DNA of 64,000 nucleotides from Uliginosibacterium gangwonense DSM 18521 (GTDB lineage: Bacteria; Pseudomonadota; Gammaproteobacteria; Burkholderiales; Rhodocyclaceae): contig NZ_KB892846.1 in assembly GCF_000373965.1 (NCBI RefSeq), forward strand, positions 248,001-312,000, in the 5' to 3' direction. Below the pieces are notes generated by a model, which saw nothing but the letters and a program-made list of their open reading frames with translations, made no database searches and was not told where the DNA came from. Shown here one piece after another: positions 43,981-54,839 of the stretch. Each line of letters opens with the position of its first letter. The first letter of the stretch is position 1. The position numbers were made by a program, and so were the translations under genes.

Positions 43981-44922
43981 CTAGTACAACACCTCGCGGG
44001 ATACCCCGCGCCGCTTGAGGATTCGACGCAGTTGGGCCAGGGCTTCGAGCTGGATCTGGCGAACCCTTTCGCGGGTCAGGCCTAATTGCGCGGCCAGGTC
44101 TTCCAGGGTCAGCACATCCACATCGTTGAGCCCGTAGCGATGCAGGATCACCAACCTTTGTTTCTCATTGAGCTGGTTGGTCCACTCGCGGATGAGGGAT
44201 TCCACTTCTGCGTTATGGATGGAAGACTCAGGCGTTTCGGCATTGTCATCGGCAAGCGATTCGCCAATCGAAAGGTTCGGGTCAATGTCCAGCGGTGCAT
44301 CAAGCGAAGCCGTGTGCTCATTGAGCGAGAGAATCTCGCGCACGGCACCCACAGGCCTGGAGAGTTTGGCGGCAATGTCTTCAACGCGTGAGCTGGCACC
44401 ATTGCTGGCTTCCAGCTGGCGTTGGGTACGCAGCACCTGGTTGAGTTCCTTGACCACATGCACCGGCAACCGGATGGTACGCGACTGGTTCATGATCGCG
44501 CGTTCGATATTCTGCCGAATCCACCATGTGGCATAGGTGGAAAAACGGAAACCGCGCTCGGGATCGAATTTTTCCAGCGCGTGCATCAGGCCGAGGTTGC
44601 CTTCCTCAACCAGATCCAGCAAGGGAATCCCGCGATTCAAATAGTGTTTTGCAATATTGACGACCAAACGCAAATTACGCTCAATCATCTTCTGCCGGGC
44701 TTCGAAATCCCCCTGGCGCACACGCCGGGCCAAGGCGGCCTCTTCCTCTGCACTCAGTAGGGGATTCAGCCCAATTTCGTTGAGGTAGATCTGAGTGACA
44801 TCGTTGAGATAATCGCTATCTGGCGGGGTGGCCGCAATGACGTCAGCGAATACCTCCAGCTCTGCTGGAAGATCCGGCTCCTTGTCTTCTGCTTCATCAT
44901 CTAGGAATTCCGGATCGTACAT
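43981..44922 (-). CDS. rpoS: RNA polymerase sigma factor RpoS
   Basis: A 313-residue group 2 sigma factor. Region 1.2/2: [55 protein letters not shown] and [20 protein letters not shown] with RTIRLP. Region 4: [14 protein letters not shown] and [16 protein letters not shown]. It controls stationary-phase and general stress genes. It lies 8 nt after nlpD in the conserved surE-pcm-nlpD-rpoS block; in relatives the main rpoS promoter is within nlpD. Confidence 0.95.
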   Translation of the reverse strand: MYDPEFLDDEAEDKEPDLPAELEVFADVIAATPPDSDYLNDVTQIYLNEIGLNPLLSAEEEAALARRVRQGDFEARQKMIERNLRLVVNIAKHYLNRGIPLLDLVEEGNLGLMHALEKFDPERGFRFSTYATWWIRQNIERAIMNQSRTIRLPVHVVKELNQVLRTQRQLEASNGASSRVEDIAAKLSRPVGAVREILSLNEHTASLDAPLDIDPNLSIGESLADDNAETPESSIHNAEVESLIREWTNQLNEKQRLVILHRYGLNDVDVLTLEDLAAQLGLTRERVRQIQLEALAQLRRILKRRGVSREVLY

Positions 44923-44930
44923 GTCAGGCC

Positions 44931-45938
44931 TCAGCGGTTTGGCAAATACTTGAGAGGATCGACAGGGCTTCCCTGTCGCCGGATTTCAAAGTGCAGCTTG
45001 GGGCGGTCTGCATCAGAGTTACCGAGCGCAGCAATTTTCTGTCCTTTCTGGACGGTTTGCCCTTCCTTGACGAAAACTTCGCTGTTGTGAGCATACGCGC
45101 TAATGTAATTACTGTTGTTGTGTTTGACGATGACAAGATTGCCATAGCCCCTCACACCCGTACCGACATACACCACTCGCCCTGCACCCGCAGCAAGAAC
45201 TGGATCTCCAATATTACCGGCGATATCCAACCCCTTGTTGGTCGAATCGTTAAATCCTGCAATCACCTTGCCCGTGCTGGGCCATACCCAGTCTACATCG
45301 TCATCCGCGCCGGAAGCTGAACCCGGTTTCCCGCCAGCCGTTTGGGCAGGCTTGCTTGCCGGGGCCGAGGATGCAGCCGGTGCGCTCGCTGCTGCAGTGC
45401 CACCGGGTTTAAGCCCGGCCTGCAAATCTTTCCATGCTTGTGCACTGTATGCGATGCGACCGCCCTTTGGTTCAGTTTTATTGCCCGCAGAGGTCGGCGG
45501 TGTTGTAACACCGACAGACGTAGCCGTCCCCGTCCCCGCCGGGCTAATGGGGCGCGACGTGCTGCCATCCAGCGGACGGGATTCAATAGCAGGCGGCGGC
45601 GCCAGTGGCTTGCTCACCACCGTACTGGAACCCTCTGGCGGAACCACCCGCAACTCCTGCCCCTGTTTTATGACATTAGCATCGCCCAGATTGTTCCATG
45701 CTGCCACATCGCGGTAATCACGCTCGTACTGATGGGCAATGCTGTAGAGCGTATCGCCACGCTTGACAATGTAATATCCCGGACGCGCCACGGCAGGCAC
45801 TTCCACCGTGCTGGCTGCGGCCCCTGGGCCCCGAGACTCCACGGGAGCGGGCCCGCCTTTGGTGGCGCAACCCGAGGCCAAAGCGCACAGCCCTGCAATC
45901 ATTGCAACTCGCTGAATCATCGATAATACGTTTGACAT
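44931..45938 (-). CDS. nlpD: NlpD-like lipoprotein (LysM + M23/LytM)
   Basis: A 335-residue outer-membrane lipoprotein (lipobox LASGC). LysM ([24 protein letters not shown]) binds peptidoglycan; then a long Ala/Pro/Ser linker; then a LytM domain ([39 protein letters not shown]). NlpD activates the amidase AmiC in E. coli. In LytM the H-x3-D zinc motif should be intact in true peptidases; here it reads [13 protein letters not shown], so a regulatory, non-catalytic role is likely. ATG at 45938 has GAGGA upstream; 45950 is an alternative. Confidence 0.92.
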   Translation of the reverse strand: MSNVLSMIQRVAMIAGLCALASGCATKGGPAPVESRGPGAAASTVEVPAVARPGYYIVKRGDTLYSIAHQYERDYRDVAAWNNLGDANVIKQGQELRVVPPEGSSTVVSKPLAPPPAIESRPLDGSTSRPISPAGTGTATSVGVTTPPTSAGNKTEPKGGRIAYSAQAWKDLQAGLKPGGTAAASAPAASSAPASKPAQTAGGKPGSASGADDDVDWVWPSTGKVIAGFNDSTNKGLDIAGNIGDPVLAAGAGRVVYVGTGVRGYGNLVIVKHNNSNYISAYAHNSEVFVKEGQTVQKGQKIAALGNSDADRPKLHFEIRRQGSPVDPLKYLPNR

Positions 45939-45946
45939 GCCTGTCC

Positions 45947-46621
45947 TCATTCCGTTCCGGGTAGCAGGGGTACGAACCGCACCGCATCCAACCGCGTTTC
46001 CTTGATGCTGCCATTGCTCTGCCGTTCAAGCAAGACAATGATCTGATCCCCCCCTGCCCGTCCCAGTGGCAACACCATGCGCCCACCTGGGGCCAATTGG
46101 TCCACCAAAGCCTTGGGCGTGGCAGTTGCTGCAGCGGCCAGGATGATGGAGTCGAAAGGCGCCACCTCCAGAAGCCCGATGCTGCCATCGGCATGTTTCA
46201 GCCGAACATTTGGCAGCCGCAAGGGTCGAAGGTTCCCCCGCGCCTTTTCCAATAATTTACCGATTCGCTCGATGGCATATACATCACTTGCCAGAAAGGA
46301 CATCACCGCCGCCTGATAACCGCAGCCTGCCCCCACCTCCAAAGTTCGACCCAGGCCAGGGCGCCCGGCCACTAGTAATTCAATCATCCGCGCCACCACG
46401 AAGGGCTGCGAGATCGTCTGCTGGAACCCCAGCGGCAAGGCCGTATCCTCATACGCCCGGCTGGCCAAAGCCTCTTCCACAAACTGGTGTCGGGGCACCT
46501 GGTTGATGGCTGCCAACACCCTCTCATCGCGGATGCCATCGGTACGCAACCGATCAACCATCCGCGCCCTGGCCCGCACAGCAGTGCCGCTGGCGGGTGA
46601 GACATTCACGCGCTCAATCAT
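45947..46621 (-). CDS. pcm: Protein-L-isoaspartate O-methyltransferase
   Basis: A 224-residue repair methyltransferase that acts on isoaspartyl residues of aged proteins. Motifs: [20 protein letters not shown] (substrate/active-site region), [16 protein letters not shown] (SAM motif I), and [22 protein letters not shown] with [12 protein letters not shown]. It overlaps surE upstream by 8 nt and lies against nlpD downstream, consistent with one stress-survival operon. Confidence 0.95.
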   Translation of the reverse strand: MIERVNVSPASGTAVRARARMVDRLRTDGIRDERVLAAINQVPRHQFVEEALASRAYEDTALPLGFQQTISQPFVVARMIELLVAGRPGLGRTLEVGAGCGYQAAVMSFLASDVYAIERIGKLLEKARGNLRPLRLPNVRLKHADGSIGLLEVAPFDSIILAAAATATPKALVDQLAPGGRMVLPLGRAGGDQIIVLLERQSNGSIKETRLDAVRFVPLLPGTE

Positions 46622-47360
46622 TTTTCAACCAGGAAGAAACGTTCTCAATCTGAGCATACTGGGTCAAATCGATCTGCAACGGTGTCACCGACACATAACC
46701 ATTGGCAACAGTGTGGAAATCTGTCCCCTCGCCCGCATCGGCAGCCGCCCCGGCCGGGCCGATCCAGTAGATCGTGTCCCCCCGTGGGGTCGTATCCCGC
46801 ACCACCGATTCCGCCTTGTGGCGCTTGCCCAGGCGTGTGGTGCGGTGTTCCAGCAGATCCTCGTAGGGCAGATCCGGCACATTGACGTTAAGCAGCACAG
46901 GTTCCTTGAATGGGCGCCGCACCAGGCGCTCAACCATCTCACGGGCAACCCGCGCGGCAGTATCGAACTGAGTCGGGGTCCGCCCAACCAGCGACACCGC
47001 CAGCGACGGCAGGCCCAACAGATAGCCTTCGGTTGCCGCCGCCACAGTGCCGGAGTAGATCGTGTCATCCCCCATATTGGCGCCGTGGTTGATGCCGGAA
47101 ACCACCATATCGGGAGCCAGATCAAGCATGCCGGTCACAGCCAGATGCACACAATCGCTCGGGGTGCCATTCACGTAGTAGAAGCCATTGGCGGCACGGC
47201 GCAGGTAAAGCGGGCGATCCAGCGTCAAAGAATTACTGGCGCCGCTGCGGTCACTCTCGGGCGCCACCACGGTAATCTCGGCGATCTTGGCCAACTCCCG
47301 CGCCAACGCCTGAATACCGGGGGCAAAATAACCATCGTCGTTACTAATGAGGATGCGCAT
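46614..47360 (-). CDS. surE: 5'/3'-nucleotidase SurE
   Basis: A 248-residue metal-dependent nucleotidase/exopolyphosphatase. The metal-binding N-terminus is [19 protein letters not shown], followed by [28 protein letters not shown] and [20 protein letters not shown]. First gene of surE-pcm-nlpD-rpoS. A possible -10 (TATAAT on the minus strand, 47485-47490) lies upstream. Confidence 0.96.
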   Translation of the reverse strand: MRILISNDDGYFAPGIQALARELAKIAEITVVAPESDRSGASNSLTLDRPLYLRRAANGFYYVNGTPSDCVHLAVTGMLDLAPDMVVSGINHGANMGDDTIYSGTVAAATEGYLLGLPSLAVSLVGRTPTQFDTAARVAREMVERLVRRPFKEPVLLNVNVPDLPYEDLLEHRTTRLGKRHKAESVVRDTTPRGDTIYWIGPAGAAADAGEGTDFHTVANGYVSVTPLQIDLTQYAQIENVSSWLKND

Positions 47361-47726
47361 GAATCGCCTGTTCTGGAATAAGAGCCTGTTTCACAATCAA
47401 GCAGCCTGATTCCGGCAAGCGCTTACTTGGCACCCCCGCCAGAATCCGCCAGGCGATGGCAGCCCGCCCCGCCCAAGACTCACCATTATATGATGATCGC
47501 CTCGCCCCGTCTGTACCACGTATCTCCTGACCAGCAATGGTCATCTATCCTTCACCCCAGCCCCATCCCGGTGCCATTGAATCGATCAGCACCAACACCG
47601 GGCCTACCCCGGTGCTTACCGCTTCGCTTCAGCGCTGCCAACAGGGCTCAACGCCGCGCACACTAATTGCTAGAGTAGAGGCACCAGCGGAACCTCCACC
47701 CCCGCACAGAGAGAGAAGAGCATCGC
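47361..47726. other. Divergent region between surE and the DUF2126 gene
   Basis: It contains a minus-strand TATAAT (47485-47490) that may serve surE, and a small hairpin CACCGGG/CCCGGTG near 47597-47615. GAGAGAGAAGAG just before 47727 is the likely ribosome site for the plus-strand gene. No reading frame of note. Confidence 0.5.
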
Positions 47727-50700
47727 ATGTCGATCCACGTCGCCCTCAATCACCTCACCCACTACCGCTACAACAAACCCATCCTCCTCGGCCCCCAAGT
47801 GGTGCGCCTGCGCCCGGCTCCCCATTCACGGACCCGGGTCTTAAGTTATTCCTTGCGCGTGACACCGCAAAAACACTTCATCAACTGGCAACAAGACCCA
47901 CAATCGAACTACCTTGCCCGCCTCGTATTCCCGGAAAAGACCCAGGAATTCCGCGTGGAGGTCGACCTGGTCGTGGAAATGGCGGTGTTCAACCCCTTTG
48001 ACTTCTTCCTTGAGCCCGAAGCCACCCACTACCCGTTCAAGTATGACGACGCACTGAGCAGCGAACTGGCCCCCTTCGTCAAACCCACTGCGCTGACCCC
48101 AAAGCTTGCCGAGCTGCTCGCAGCCGTGCCGCGCGAGAAAACCCCGACGCTGGACTTCCTGGTCAGCCTCAACCAGCGTCTGCAAAAGCAGATCGGCTAT
48201 GTCATCCGCCTGGAACCCGGCGTGCAATCCCCCGAGGAAACCCTGAGCAAGACCACCGGCTCCTGCCGCGATTCGGCCTGGCTCCTGGTGGAGTTGCTGC
48301 GCCACCTCGGGCTGGCCGCCCGGTTCGTCTCGGGCTACCTCATCCAGCTTACGCCAGACGTCAAAGCGCTGGATGGTCCTTCCGGCACGGAGGTCGACTT
48401 CACCGATCTGCACGCCTGGTGCGAAGTCTATCTACCCGGCGCAGGCTGGATCGGGCTGGACCCCACCTCCGGCCTGCTCGCGGGTGAAGGCCACATCCCG
48501 CTGGCCTGCTCGCCAGAACCCGCTTCGGCAGCGCCCATCACCGGGCTGATCGAAGAGTGTGAAGTCGAATTCGAGCACCACATGCAGGTCCGCCGCGTCC
48601 ACGAAACTCCGCGTGTCACCAAGCCTTATACCGATTCACAATGGTCAGCCATCAAAGCCCTCGGAACCCAGGTGGACGCCAGACTCAAGGCAGGCGATGT
48701 GCGCCTGACCCAAGGCGGGGAACCCACCTTTGTTTCGATTGACGACCGCGATGGCGCGGAATGGAATACCGAAGCGCTCGGCCCCACCAAGCTCAAGCTC
48801 TCGGCCGAACTGCTCGTCAAGCTCAAGGCCCAATATGCCCCGCAAGGTTTGCAGCATTTTGGACAAGGCAAATGGTATCCGGGTGAGCAGTTGCCGCGTT
48901 GGTCGCTGAATCTGTTCTGGCGCAAGGATGGTGAGCCCATCTGGACCCACCCTGAACTTTGGGCCGAAGAGGGGCGCGACTACGGCACCACCGCCGCGCA
49001 GGCGGCGCTTTTCCTGCGTAACCTGGCGCAACGCCTGGGGGTGGATAGCAAATATGCGTTCCCTGCTTTTGAGGACGCCTGGTATTACCTCTGGCGCGAA
49101 CGGCGTCTACCCGCCAACGTGGACCCGTTCGACTCCCGCCTGGATGATCCGCTTGAACGCGAGCGCCTGCGCAAGGTATTCAGCCAAGGGCTGGATGCAG
49201 AGATCGGCTGGATACTCCCGCTGGCCCGTGATCCGCATGCCGAGGGCTGCTGGCACTCCGGCTCCTGGTTTCTACGCGATGAGCGCTGCTACCTGATTCC
49301 GGGGGATTCACCGATCGGCTACCGCCTGCCCCTGGATTCTCAACCTTGGGCCAAGCCATCGGATCGCCCGTGGATTGCGCCGATCGACCCCAATCAGAGC
49401 TTCCCCGCCCTACGCCCCTATCAGCGCCTGATCCAGCCCAGCCGACAAAGCCCCCTCGCCCCCAACACGCTTGAGGGGCAACGTGGCCCTGCCCATCAGC
49501 CCGCGATGTTTGAGTCCGCCAGCGGGGTCACCCGTACGGCCCTGTGCGCTGAGCCGCGCGATGGCCGACTGCATCTTTTCATGCCCCCCACCTCTGAACT
49601 GGAGGACTATCTCGACATCGTTGCGGCCATTGAGGACACCGCCCAATCGACCGGCATCCCCGTTGTGCTGGAAGGCTACGAGCCACCCAAAGACCCACGC
49701 CTGACGGTGCTGCGCGTCACCCCTGACCCAGGTGTCATCGAGGTCAACATCCACCCCGCGCAAAGCTGGGATGAGCTGGTCGAGCAAACCACCCATCTCT
49801 ACGAAGTGGCTCACCATACCCGTCTGTCGACCGAGAAATTCATGCTCGATGGGCGCCACACCGGTACGGGTGGCGGCAACCATTTTGTTCTTGGTGGTGC
49901 CACCCCGACCGATTCCCCCTTTCTACGCCGCCCCGATCTGCTGGAGAGCATGATCGCCTACTGGCATAACCACCCGGCGCTCTCCTACCTTTTCAGCGGG
50001 CTATTCATCGGCCCCACCAGTCAGGCACCACGGATTGACGAGGCACGCAACGAATCCGTCTATGAAATCGAAATCGCCTTGGCCGAATTGCACCGCAGGC
50101 AGCAGGGCGCCAGGCACGATTGCCCACCCTGGCTGGTGGATCGGGCCTTGCGCAACCTGCTCATCGACGTGACCGGCAACACCCACCGCGCCGAATTCTG
50201 CATCGACAAACTCTATTCGCCTGACTCCGCCGCCGGGCGGCTGGGCCTGCTGGAATTGCGCGGTTTCGAGATGCCCCCGCATGCGCAGATGAGTCTGACC
50301 CAGCAACTGCTGCTGCGTGCGCTGATTGCCCGTTTCTGGGCCTCCCCCTACCAGCCGCGTCGTCTGGTGCGCTGGGGCACGGAGTTGCATGACCGCTTCA
50401 TGCTGCCCCACTTTATCTGGCGCGATTTCTGCGATGTGGTCGAAGAACTCCAAGACAGCGGCATACCCATCGAGGCAGAATGGTTTGCCCCGCACTTTGA
50501 ATTCCGCTTCCCCAAGCTGGGGGACTTCGTCACCCGCGATGTCGATGTTGAATTGCGCTTGGCATTGGAACCCTGGCATGTCACCGGCGAAGAAGGCGCA
50601 GCCGGTGGCACGGTACGCTACGTGGATTCCTCGGTCGAACGGCTGCAGGTCAAGGTGCAGGGCATGATCGATAGCCGCCACGTACTGGCCTGCAATGGGC

Positions 50701-51056
50701 GGGTGGTACCCCTGCACCCTACCGGCACGCATGGCGAATATGTGGCGGGCGTGCGTTACCGCGCCTGGGCGCCAGCGGCTGGCCTACACCCGACTATCCC
50801 ATCACACGCTCCGCTGACTTTTGATCTGCTGGATGGCTGGATGCAACGCTCGCTTGGCGGCTGCCAGTATCACGTCGCCCATCCGGGCGGGCGCAACTAC
50901 GCCACCTTCCCAGTCAACGCCTATGAAGCGGAAGCCCGCCGCCTGGCGCGCTTCTTCCGCATCGGCCACACGCCCGGAGCAATGGATCTACCTCCGGAGG
51001 AACGCAACCCGAACTACCCCTTCACCCTGGATCTGCGGCGGCCACCACTTGCCTGA
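47727..51056 (+). CDS. Transglutaminase/DUF2126 protein
   Basis: An 1109-residue cytoplasmic protein. Residues about 1-300 form a transglutaminase-like unit: N-terminal IHVALNHLTHYRYNKPI, Cys in TTGSCRDSAWLLVELLRHLG, His in FTDLHAWCEVYLPG, Asp in IGLDPTSGL. The remaining 800 residues are DUF2126, with GGEPTFVSIDDRDGAEWN and TGTGGGNHFVLGGATPTDSP as conserved stretches. The chemistry is unproven; such genes travel with circularly permuted ATP-grasp and alpha-E domains in predicted amide-ligation systems. First gene of a three-gene operon. Confidence 0.9.
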   Translation: MSIHVALNHLTHYRYNKPILLGPQVVRLRPAPHSRTRVLSYSLRVTPQKHFINWQQDPQSNYLARLVFPEKTQEFRVEVDLVVEMAVFNPFDFFLEPEATHYPFKYDDALSSELAPFVKPTALTPKLAELLAAVPREKTPTLDFLVSLNQRLQKQIGYVIRLEPGVQSPEETLSKTTGSCRDSAWLLVELLRHLGLAARFVSGYLIQLTPDVKALDGPSGTEVDFTDLHAWCEVYLPGAGWIGLDPTSGLLAGEGHIPLACSPEPASAAPITGLIEECEVEFEHHMQVRRVHETPRVTKPYTDSQWSAIKALGTQVDARLKAGDVRLTQGGEPTFVSIDDRDGAEWNTEALGPTKLKLSAELLVKLKAQYAPQGLQHFGQGKWYPGEQLPRWSLNLFWRKDGEPIWTHPELWAEEGRDYGTTAAQAALFLRNLAQRLGVDSKYAFPAFEDAWYYLWRERRLPANVDPFDSRLDDPLERERLRKVFSQGLDAEIGWILPLARDPHAEGCWHSGSWFLRDERCYLIPGDSPIGYRLPLDSQPWAKPSDRPWIAPIDPNQSFPALRPYQRLIQPSRQSPLAPNTLEGQRGPAHQPAMFESASGVTRTALCAEPRDGRLHLFMPPTSELEDYLDIVAAIEDTAQSTGIPVVLEGYEPPKDPRLTVLRVTPDPGVIEVNIHPAQSWDELVEQTTHLYEVAHHTRLSTEKFMLDGRHTGTGGGNHFVLGGATPTDSPFLRRPDLLESMIAYWHNHPALSYLFSGLFIGPTSQAPRIDEARNESVYEIEIALAELHRRQQGARHDCPPWLVDRALRNLLIDVTGNTHRAEFCIDKLYSPDSAAGRLGLLELRGFEMPPHAQMSLTQQLLLRALIARFWASPYQPRRLVRWGTELHDRFMLPHFIWRDFCDVVEELQDSGIPIEAEWFAPHFEFRFPKLGDFVTRDVDVELRLALEPWHVTGEEGAAGGTVRYVDSSVERLQVKVQGMIDSRHVLACNGRVVPLHPTGTHGEYVAGVRYRAWAPAAGLHPTIPSHAPLTFDLLDGWMQRSLGGCQYHVAHPGGRNYATFPVNAYEAEARRLARFFRIGHTPGAMDLPPEERNPNYPFTLDLRRPPLA

Positions 51057-51115
51057 AAGACCGCCAGCCCGACGCCCCTCTTGCAATCGGGCGCAAGGCT
51101 GGCGATAGTGCGCAC

Positions 51116-53596
51116 TTGACCACGCGACAACCCAGCATGCCCCAGCAACTGCTTGCCCACTATCCAGAGGATGCCCGGCGCTACGACGAAATGTTCGCCG
51201 CCTACGCCCAGGCACGCCCACATTACGCGGAACTCTTCTCCAGCCTGAGCACGCAAGGCCCCAAACTCACCCAGGCACTGTTCAGCGAAGTGGATCGGCA
51301 GATCCGCGATAACGGTGTGACCTACAACGTCTATGACGACGCGGAAGGCAGTGGTCGCCCCTGGATGCTGGACCCTCTGCCCCTGATCATCTCCGCCGAA
51401 GAGTGGCGCGGCATCGAAACCGCTGTCGCGCAGCGGGCTCAGCTTTTCAATACCATCCTGGCCGATCTGTATGGCCCACAATCGCTGTTGCGCGAGGGCC
51501 GCCTGCCCCCGGCGCTGATCCTCGGCCACCCAGGCTTCCAACGCCCGGCCCATGGCATTACGCCACGTGCGGGTGTGCATCTGCACATGTTTGCGGTCGA
51601 CCTCGCCCGTGCCCAGGATGGCCGCTGGTGGGTCATCAATGATCGCACCCAGGCGCCTTCCGGCGCAGGCTATGCGCTGGAAAACCGGATCATTGTCTCG
51701 CGTCTGTTCCCCGAGCTTTTCCGCGACCTGCGCGTGCAACGGCTGGCCGGTTTTTTCGCCGCCCTGCGCGATTCGCTGGCCAGCCTCGCTCCGCATGACG
51801 ATGAGCGCGTCAATACCGTGCTGCTCACCCCTGGCCCCTACAACGAAACCTATTTCGAGCAGGCTTATCTGGCCCGCTATCTAGGCTTCCCGCTGGTGGA
51901 GGGGCAAGACCTGACGGTACGTGATGGCTGCGTATGGCTCAAAACCCTCTCCGGCCTGCGCCGGGTGCACGCCATCCTGCGACGCATGGATGACGATTAC
52001 TGTGATCCGCTGGAACTACGGGCGGATTCGGCGCTCGGCGTACCCGGCTTGATGGAGGTCATCCGCCGGGGCAATGTGTTGCTGGCCAACTCCATTGGCT
52101 CCAGCATACTGGAAACCGGCGCGCTCGAAGGCTTTCTGCCGGGCCTGTGCGAACACCTGCTCGGTGAAAAACTGATCATGCCGGGTGTGGCCACCTGGTG
52201 GTGCGGCGAAAAGGCCGCAATGGAAGATGCGCTGGCCCATGCCGACCACCTCGTCTTCCGTAGCGCCGTGCCACACCGCCATTTCGGCCCCGTGTTTGGC
52301 GAAGACCTTGACGACGAAGCGCGTGCCCGGCTGGAAGCACAGGTCCGGGCTGCACCGCGTGAATATCTCGCCCAGGAATCCATTGCCCTCTCGCGCGCCC
52401 CGGTATTGGATCGCAACGAAACCCGCCACCTGAGCAGCCGTGCCGTCGGCCTACGGGTATTTGCGGTTGCCACACCAGAAGGCTACATGGTGATGCCGGG
52501 AGGATTAGCCCGAACATCCAGCGACAGTGATCTGCGCATTCTCTCCAGCCAGCGCGGCGGTGGCAGCAAGGACGTATGGATATGCGGTGAGCGTAACACC
52601 CCCACCACCAGTCTGCTACGCCCTCCGGCTCACGCGGGTGATCTGGTGCGCAGTGGCTCGGGGCTGTCCAGCCGTGTGGTGGAAAACCTGTTCTGGTTTG
52701 GTCGTTACAGCGAACGCTGCGACAACATTGCCCGTTATCTGCGCGTGGCCATGATGCGGGTGACGGACAATATGGAGGCCCCCCGCGAATGGGCTTCCCT
52801 GGCGATGCTGGGCAAATCCCTGGGCGTGTTGCCAGAGGTCTACGAAGAGCAGGATGCCGCGCTGCCGCTGATCCGCGCCATCATGGATGCCGACCTGCCC
52901 GGCGGGCTGGCTTCGCACATCCTGCATCTGTCGCGTGCAGGGTTCCAGTTGCGCGAGCGGCTATCCACCGACAACTGGCGCACCCTGAATACGCTGGCCA
53001 GCAGCGTGGGCAGCAAGGCGCATGACAAGGTCGGCATCTTTGAAGCCATCGCCATACTTGATAAGCATATCTCCACCTTCATGACCCTGGCCGGTTTCGC
53101 ACTCGATGGCATGACGCGGGATAACGGCTGGCGCTTCCTCTCGCTGGGGCGACGCATCGAGCGCCTGCAATTCCAGACTGAAGTTATTGAAGCGGCTATG
53201 AAGATGGGCGCCGTGGGCAACCCGGAGTGGCTGTTGGAAATCTCCGACAGCATCGTCACCTATCGTTCGCGCTATATGAGTCGGCCGGAATGGATCGCCA
53301 CGCTGGACCTGCTCATTGCAGACGAAGCCAACCCACGTGGCATACTCTTCCAGGCCACCGGTCTGTGCGACTATCTGGATCGCCTGAGTCGTGACCTAGG
53401 CATCATGCCAGGGCGGGAATTGCGGGAACTGCAGCAGCACCTTCAGGCTCTCGACCCGGAAGAGGATTTCAACCCCGACGGTCAGCGCCTGCCGGCCTTG
53501 CTCGCCCAGCTGCGCCATGCTTCAGGCACCCTGTCTGACCAGCTCGGGCTGCAATTCTTCAGCCATGCCAGCCAGACTACGCGGGTGATTGCATGA
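51116..53596 (+). CDS. Circularly permuted ATP-grasp + alpha-E fusion protein
   Basis: An 826-residue protein joining DUF404/407 ATP-grasp (about residues 70-480: GVTYNVYDDAEG, MFAVDLARAQDGRWWVINDR, QAPSGAGYALENR, VWICGER) to an alpha-E/DUF403 helical domain from about 510 (SSRVVENLFWFGRYSERCDNIARYLRV). In many bacteria these are two genes; here they are fused, which supports direct partnership. Likely forms an amide bond on an unknown substrate. TTG at 51116 or ATG at 51137 could be the start; no clear Shine-Dalgarno. It overlaps the next gene by ATGA. Confidence 0.88.
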   Translation: MTTRQPSMPQQLLAHYPEDARRYDEMFAAYAQARPHYAELFSSLSTQGPKLTQALFSEVDRQIRDNGVTYNVYDDAEGSGRPWMLDPLPLIISAEEWRGIETAVAQRAQLFNTILADLYGPQSLLREGRLPPALILGHPGFQRPAHGITPRAGVHLHMFAVDLARAQDGRWWVINDRTQAPSGAGYALENRIIVSRLFPELFRDLRVQRLAGFFAALRDSLASLAPHDDERVNTVLLTPGPYNETYFEQAYLARYLGFPLVEGQDLTVRDGCVWLKTLSGLRRVHAILRRMDDDYCDPLELRADSALGVPGLMEVIRRGNVLLANSIGSSILETGALEGFLPGLCEHLLGEKLIMPGVATWWCGEKAAMEDALAHADHLVFRSAVPHRHFGPVFGEDLDDEARARLEAQVRAAPREYLAQESIALSRAPVLDRNETRHLSSRAVGLRVFAVATPEGYMVMPGGLARTSSDSDLRILSSQRGGGSKDVWICGERNTPTTSLLRPPAHAGDLVRSGSGLSSRVVENLFWFGRYSERCDNIARYLRVAMMRVTDNMEAPREWASLAMLGKSLGVLPEVYEEQDAALPLIRAIMDADLPGGLASHILHLSRAGFQLRERLSTDNWRTLNTLASSVGSKAHDKVGIFEAIAILDKHISTFMTLAGFALDGMTRDNGWRFLSLGRRIERLQFQTEVIEAAMKMGAVGNPEWLLEISDSIVTYRSRYMSRPEWIATLDLLIADEANPRGILFQATGLCDYLDRLSRDLGIMPGRELRELQQHLQALDPEEDFNPDGQRLPALLAQLRHASGTLSDQLGLQFFSHASQTTRVIA

Positions 53597-54534
53597 GTGC
53601 CAGCCGCCTCTATCACGTCATCCACGAAACGGTGTATCACTACGCGGCGCCGGTCACATTGTCGCAGCACCTTTTGCACCTGACGCCACGCAATTACGAT
53701 TACCAGCATGTGCTGCGCAATAGCATCGAATTAAGCCCGGAGAGTACCGAAAGCGAGCAGGGTACGGACTGGTTTGGCAACCCCATGCGCTGGCTGGCGA
53801 TACGCCGACCGCATGACACCCTGCGCCTGATTGCCGCCAGCACGGTAGAAGTGCTGGATCGCCCCCTACTGCAACGCACTGCCCCCGGTCCGGCCTGGGA
53901 CGTGGTTGCCGCCCAGCTTGCCGCCTTCCCCTGCGATGCGCCGCTTGGAGCCCAGGAATGCGTGATGCCATCCTTCCACGTGCCGCTGCTGGAGGACGTG
54001 CGCAAGTGGGCCCAGGCGAGCTTCCCGCCCGGGCGGCCGCTTCTGGAGGCCACGCGCCACCTGATGCTGCGCATTTATGACGAATTCAAATTCGACCCGG
54101 CTGCCAGCACCGTGGCTACCCCCGTCAGCACCACCTTCAAGCAAAAGCGCGGCGTGTGCCAGGATTTTGCCCATCTCATGCTCTGCGCATTACGCTCGCT
54201 GGGGTTGGCAGCACGCTACATGAGCGGCTACATCCTCACCCACCCGGCACCGGGCAAACCTCGCCTGATCGGGGCAGATGCCTCGCACGCCTGGGTGTCG
54301 CTGTGGTGCCCGGAGTTGGGCTGGGTAGATTTTGACCCGACCAATCACCAACAGCCACGGCTGGAGCATGTGGTGCTGGGTTGGGGGCGGGATTTTGCAG
54401 ATGTCAGCCCGATGCGCGGGGTGATTCTAGGCGGAGCCTCTCACGAGGTGGATGTGCATGTCACCGTAATGCCTGCGGAAATGCGTGGTTTTGCCGCATT
54501 GCTGGAAGAAGTCCGCAAGCGCCCACAGGCATAA
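53593..54534 (+). CDS. Transglutaminase-like protein of the ATP-grasp operon
   Basis: A 313-residue protein: N-terminal beta domain (LYHVIHETVYHYAAPVTLSQHLLHL) and a transglutaminase-like core with Cys in QKRGVCQDFAHLMLCALRSLG, His in DASHAWVSLWCPELG and Asp in WVDFDPTNHQ. The triad suggests protease, amidase or transferase activity. Its ATG overlaps the stop of the ATP-grasp/alpha-E gene, so the operon is transglutaminase/DUF2126, ATP-grasp/alpha-E, transglutaminase. No signal peptide, so probably cytoplasmic. Confidence 0.9.
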   Translation: MSASRLYHVIHETVYHYAAPVTLSQHLLHLTPRNYDYQHVLRNSIELSPESTESEQGTDWFGNPMRWLAIRRPHDTLRLIAASTVEVLDRPLLQRTAPGPAWDVVAAQLAAFPCDAPLGAQECVMPSFHVPLLEDVRKWAQASFPPGRPLLEATRHLMLRIYDEFKFDPAASTVATPVSTTFKQKRGVCQDFAHLMLCALRSLGLAARYMSGYILTHPAPGKPRLIGADASHAWVSLWCPELGWVDFDPTNHQQPRLEHVVLGWGRDFADVSPMRGVILGGASHEVDVHVTVMPAEMRGFAALLEEVRKRPQA

Positions 54535-54596
54535 ATTCACGGCGAAGGCGGCGTTGGGCAAAGCAACCAACGTCCGCCTCTACCCGACGTGGCAGT

Positions 54597-54839
54597 CTAG
54601 CCGAAACGGCCGTTCGTCAATTCCTGCTGGAATGCCCCCAACCATGCACGCCCAAAACCACATTCATATTTGCGCGTCTGGCCGGTGGATTTCCGGGTTA
54701 CGGTCACCACGCCCACCTCATGCGCACAGCCTTTGAGGTGATCTTCCATTTCCCGGCAATCGAAATCACTGTCCCTTAACCCGGAACGGCTTACGATATT
54801 CGAGAACTCCTCCCACTCGCTCTTGAACACAACAGTCAT
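54597..54839 (-). CDS. Small hypothetical protein
   Basis: An 80-residue soluble protein (MTVVFKSEWEEFSNIVSRSG...). It has three Cys (FDCREMEDHLKGCAHEVG, YECGFGRAW) and a C-terminal GAFQQELTNGRFG. Not recognised. The start is well supported: GGAGG lies 8 nt before the ATG at 54839. Convergent with the transglutaminase gene. Confidence 0.65.
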   Translation of the reverse strand: MTVVFKSEWEEFSNIVSRSGLRDSDFDCREMEDHLKGCAHEVGVVTVTRKSTGQTRKYECGFGRAWLGAFQQELTNGRFG

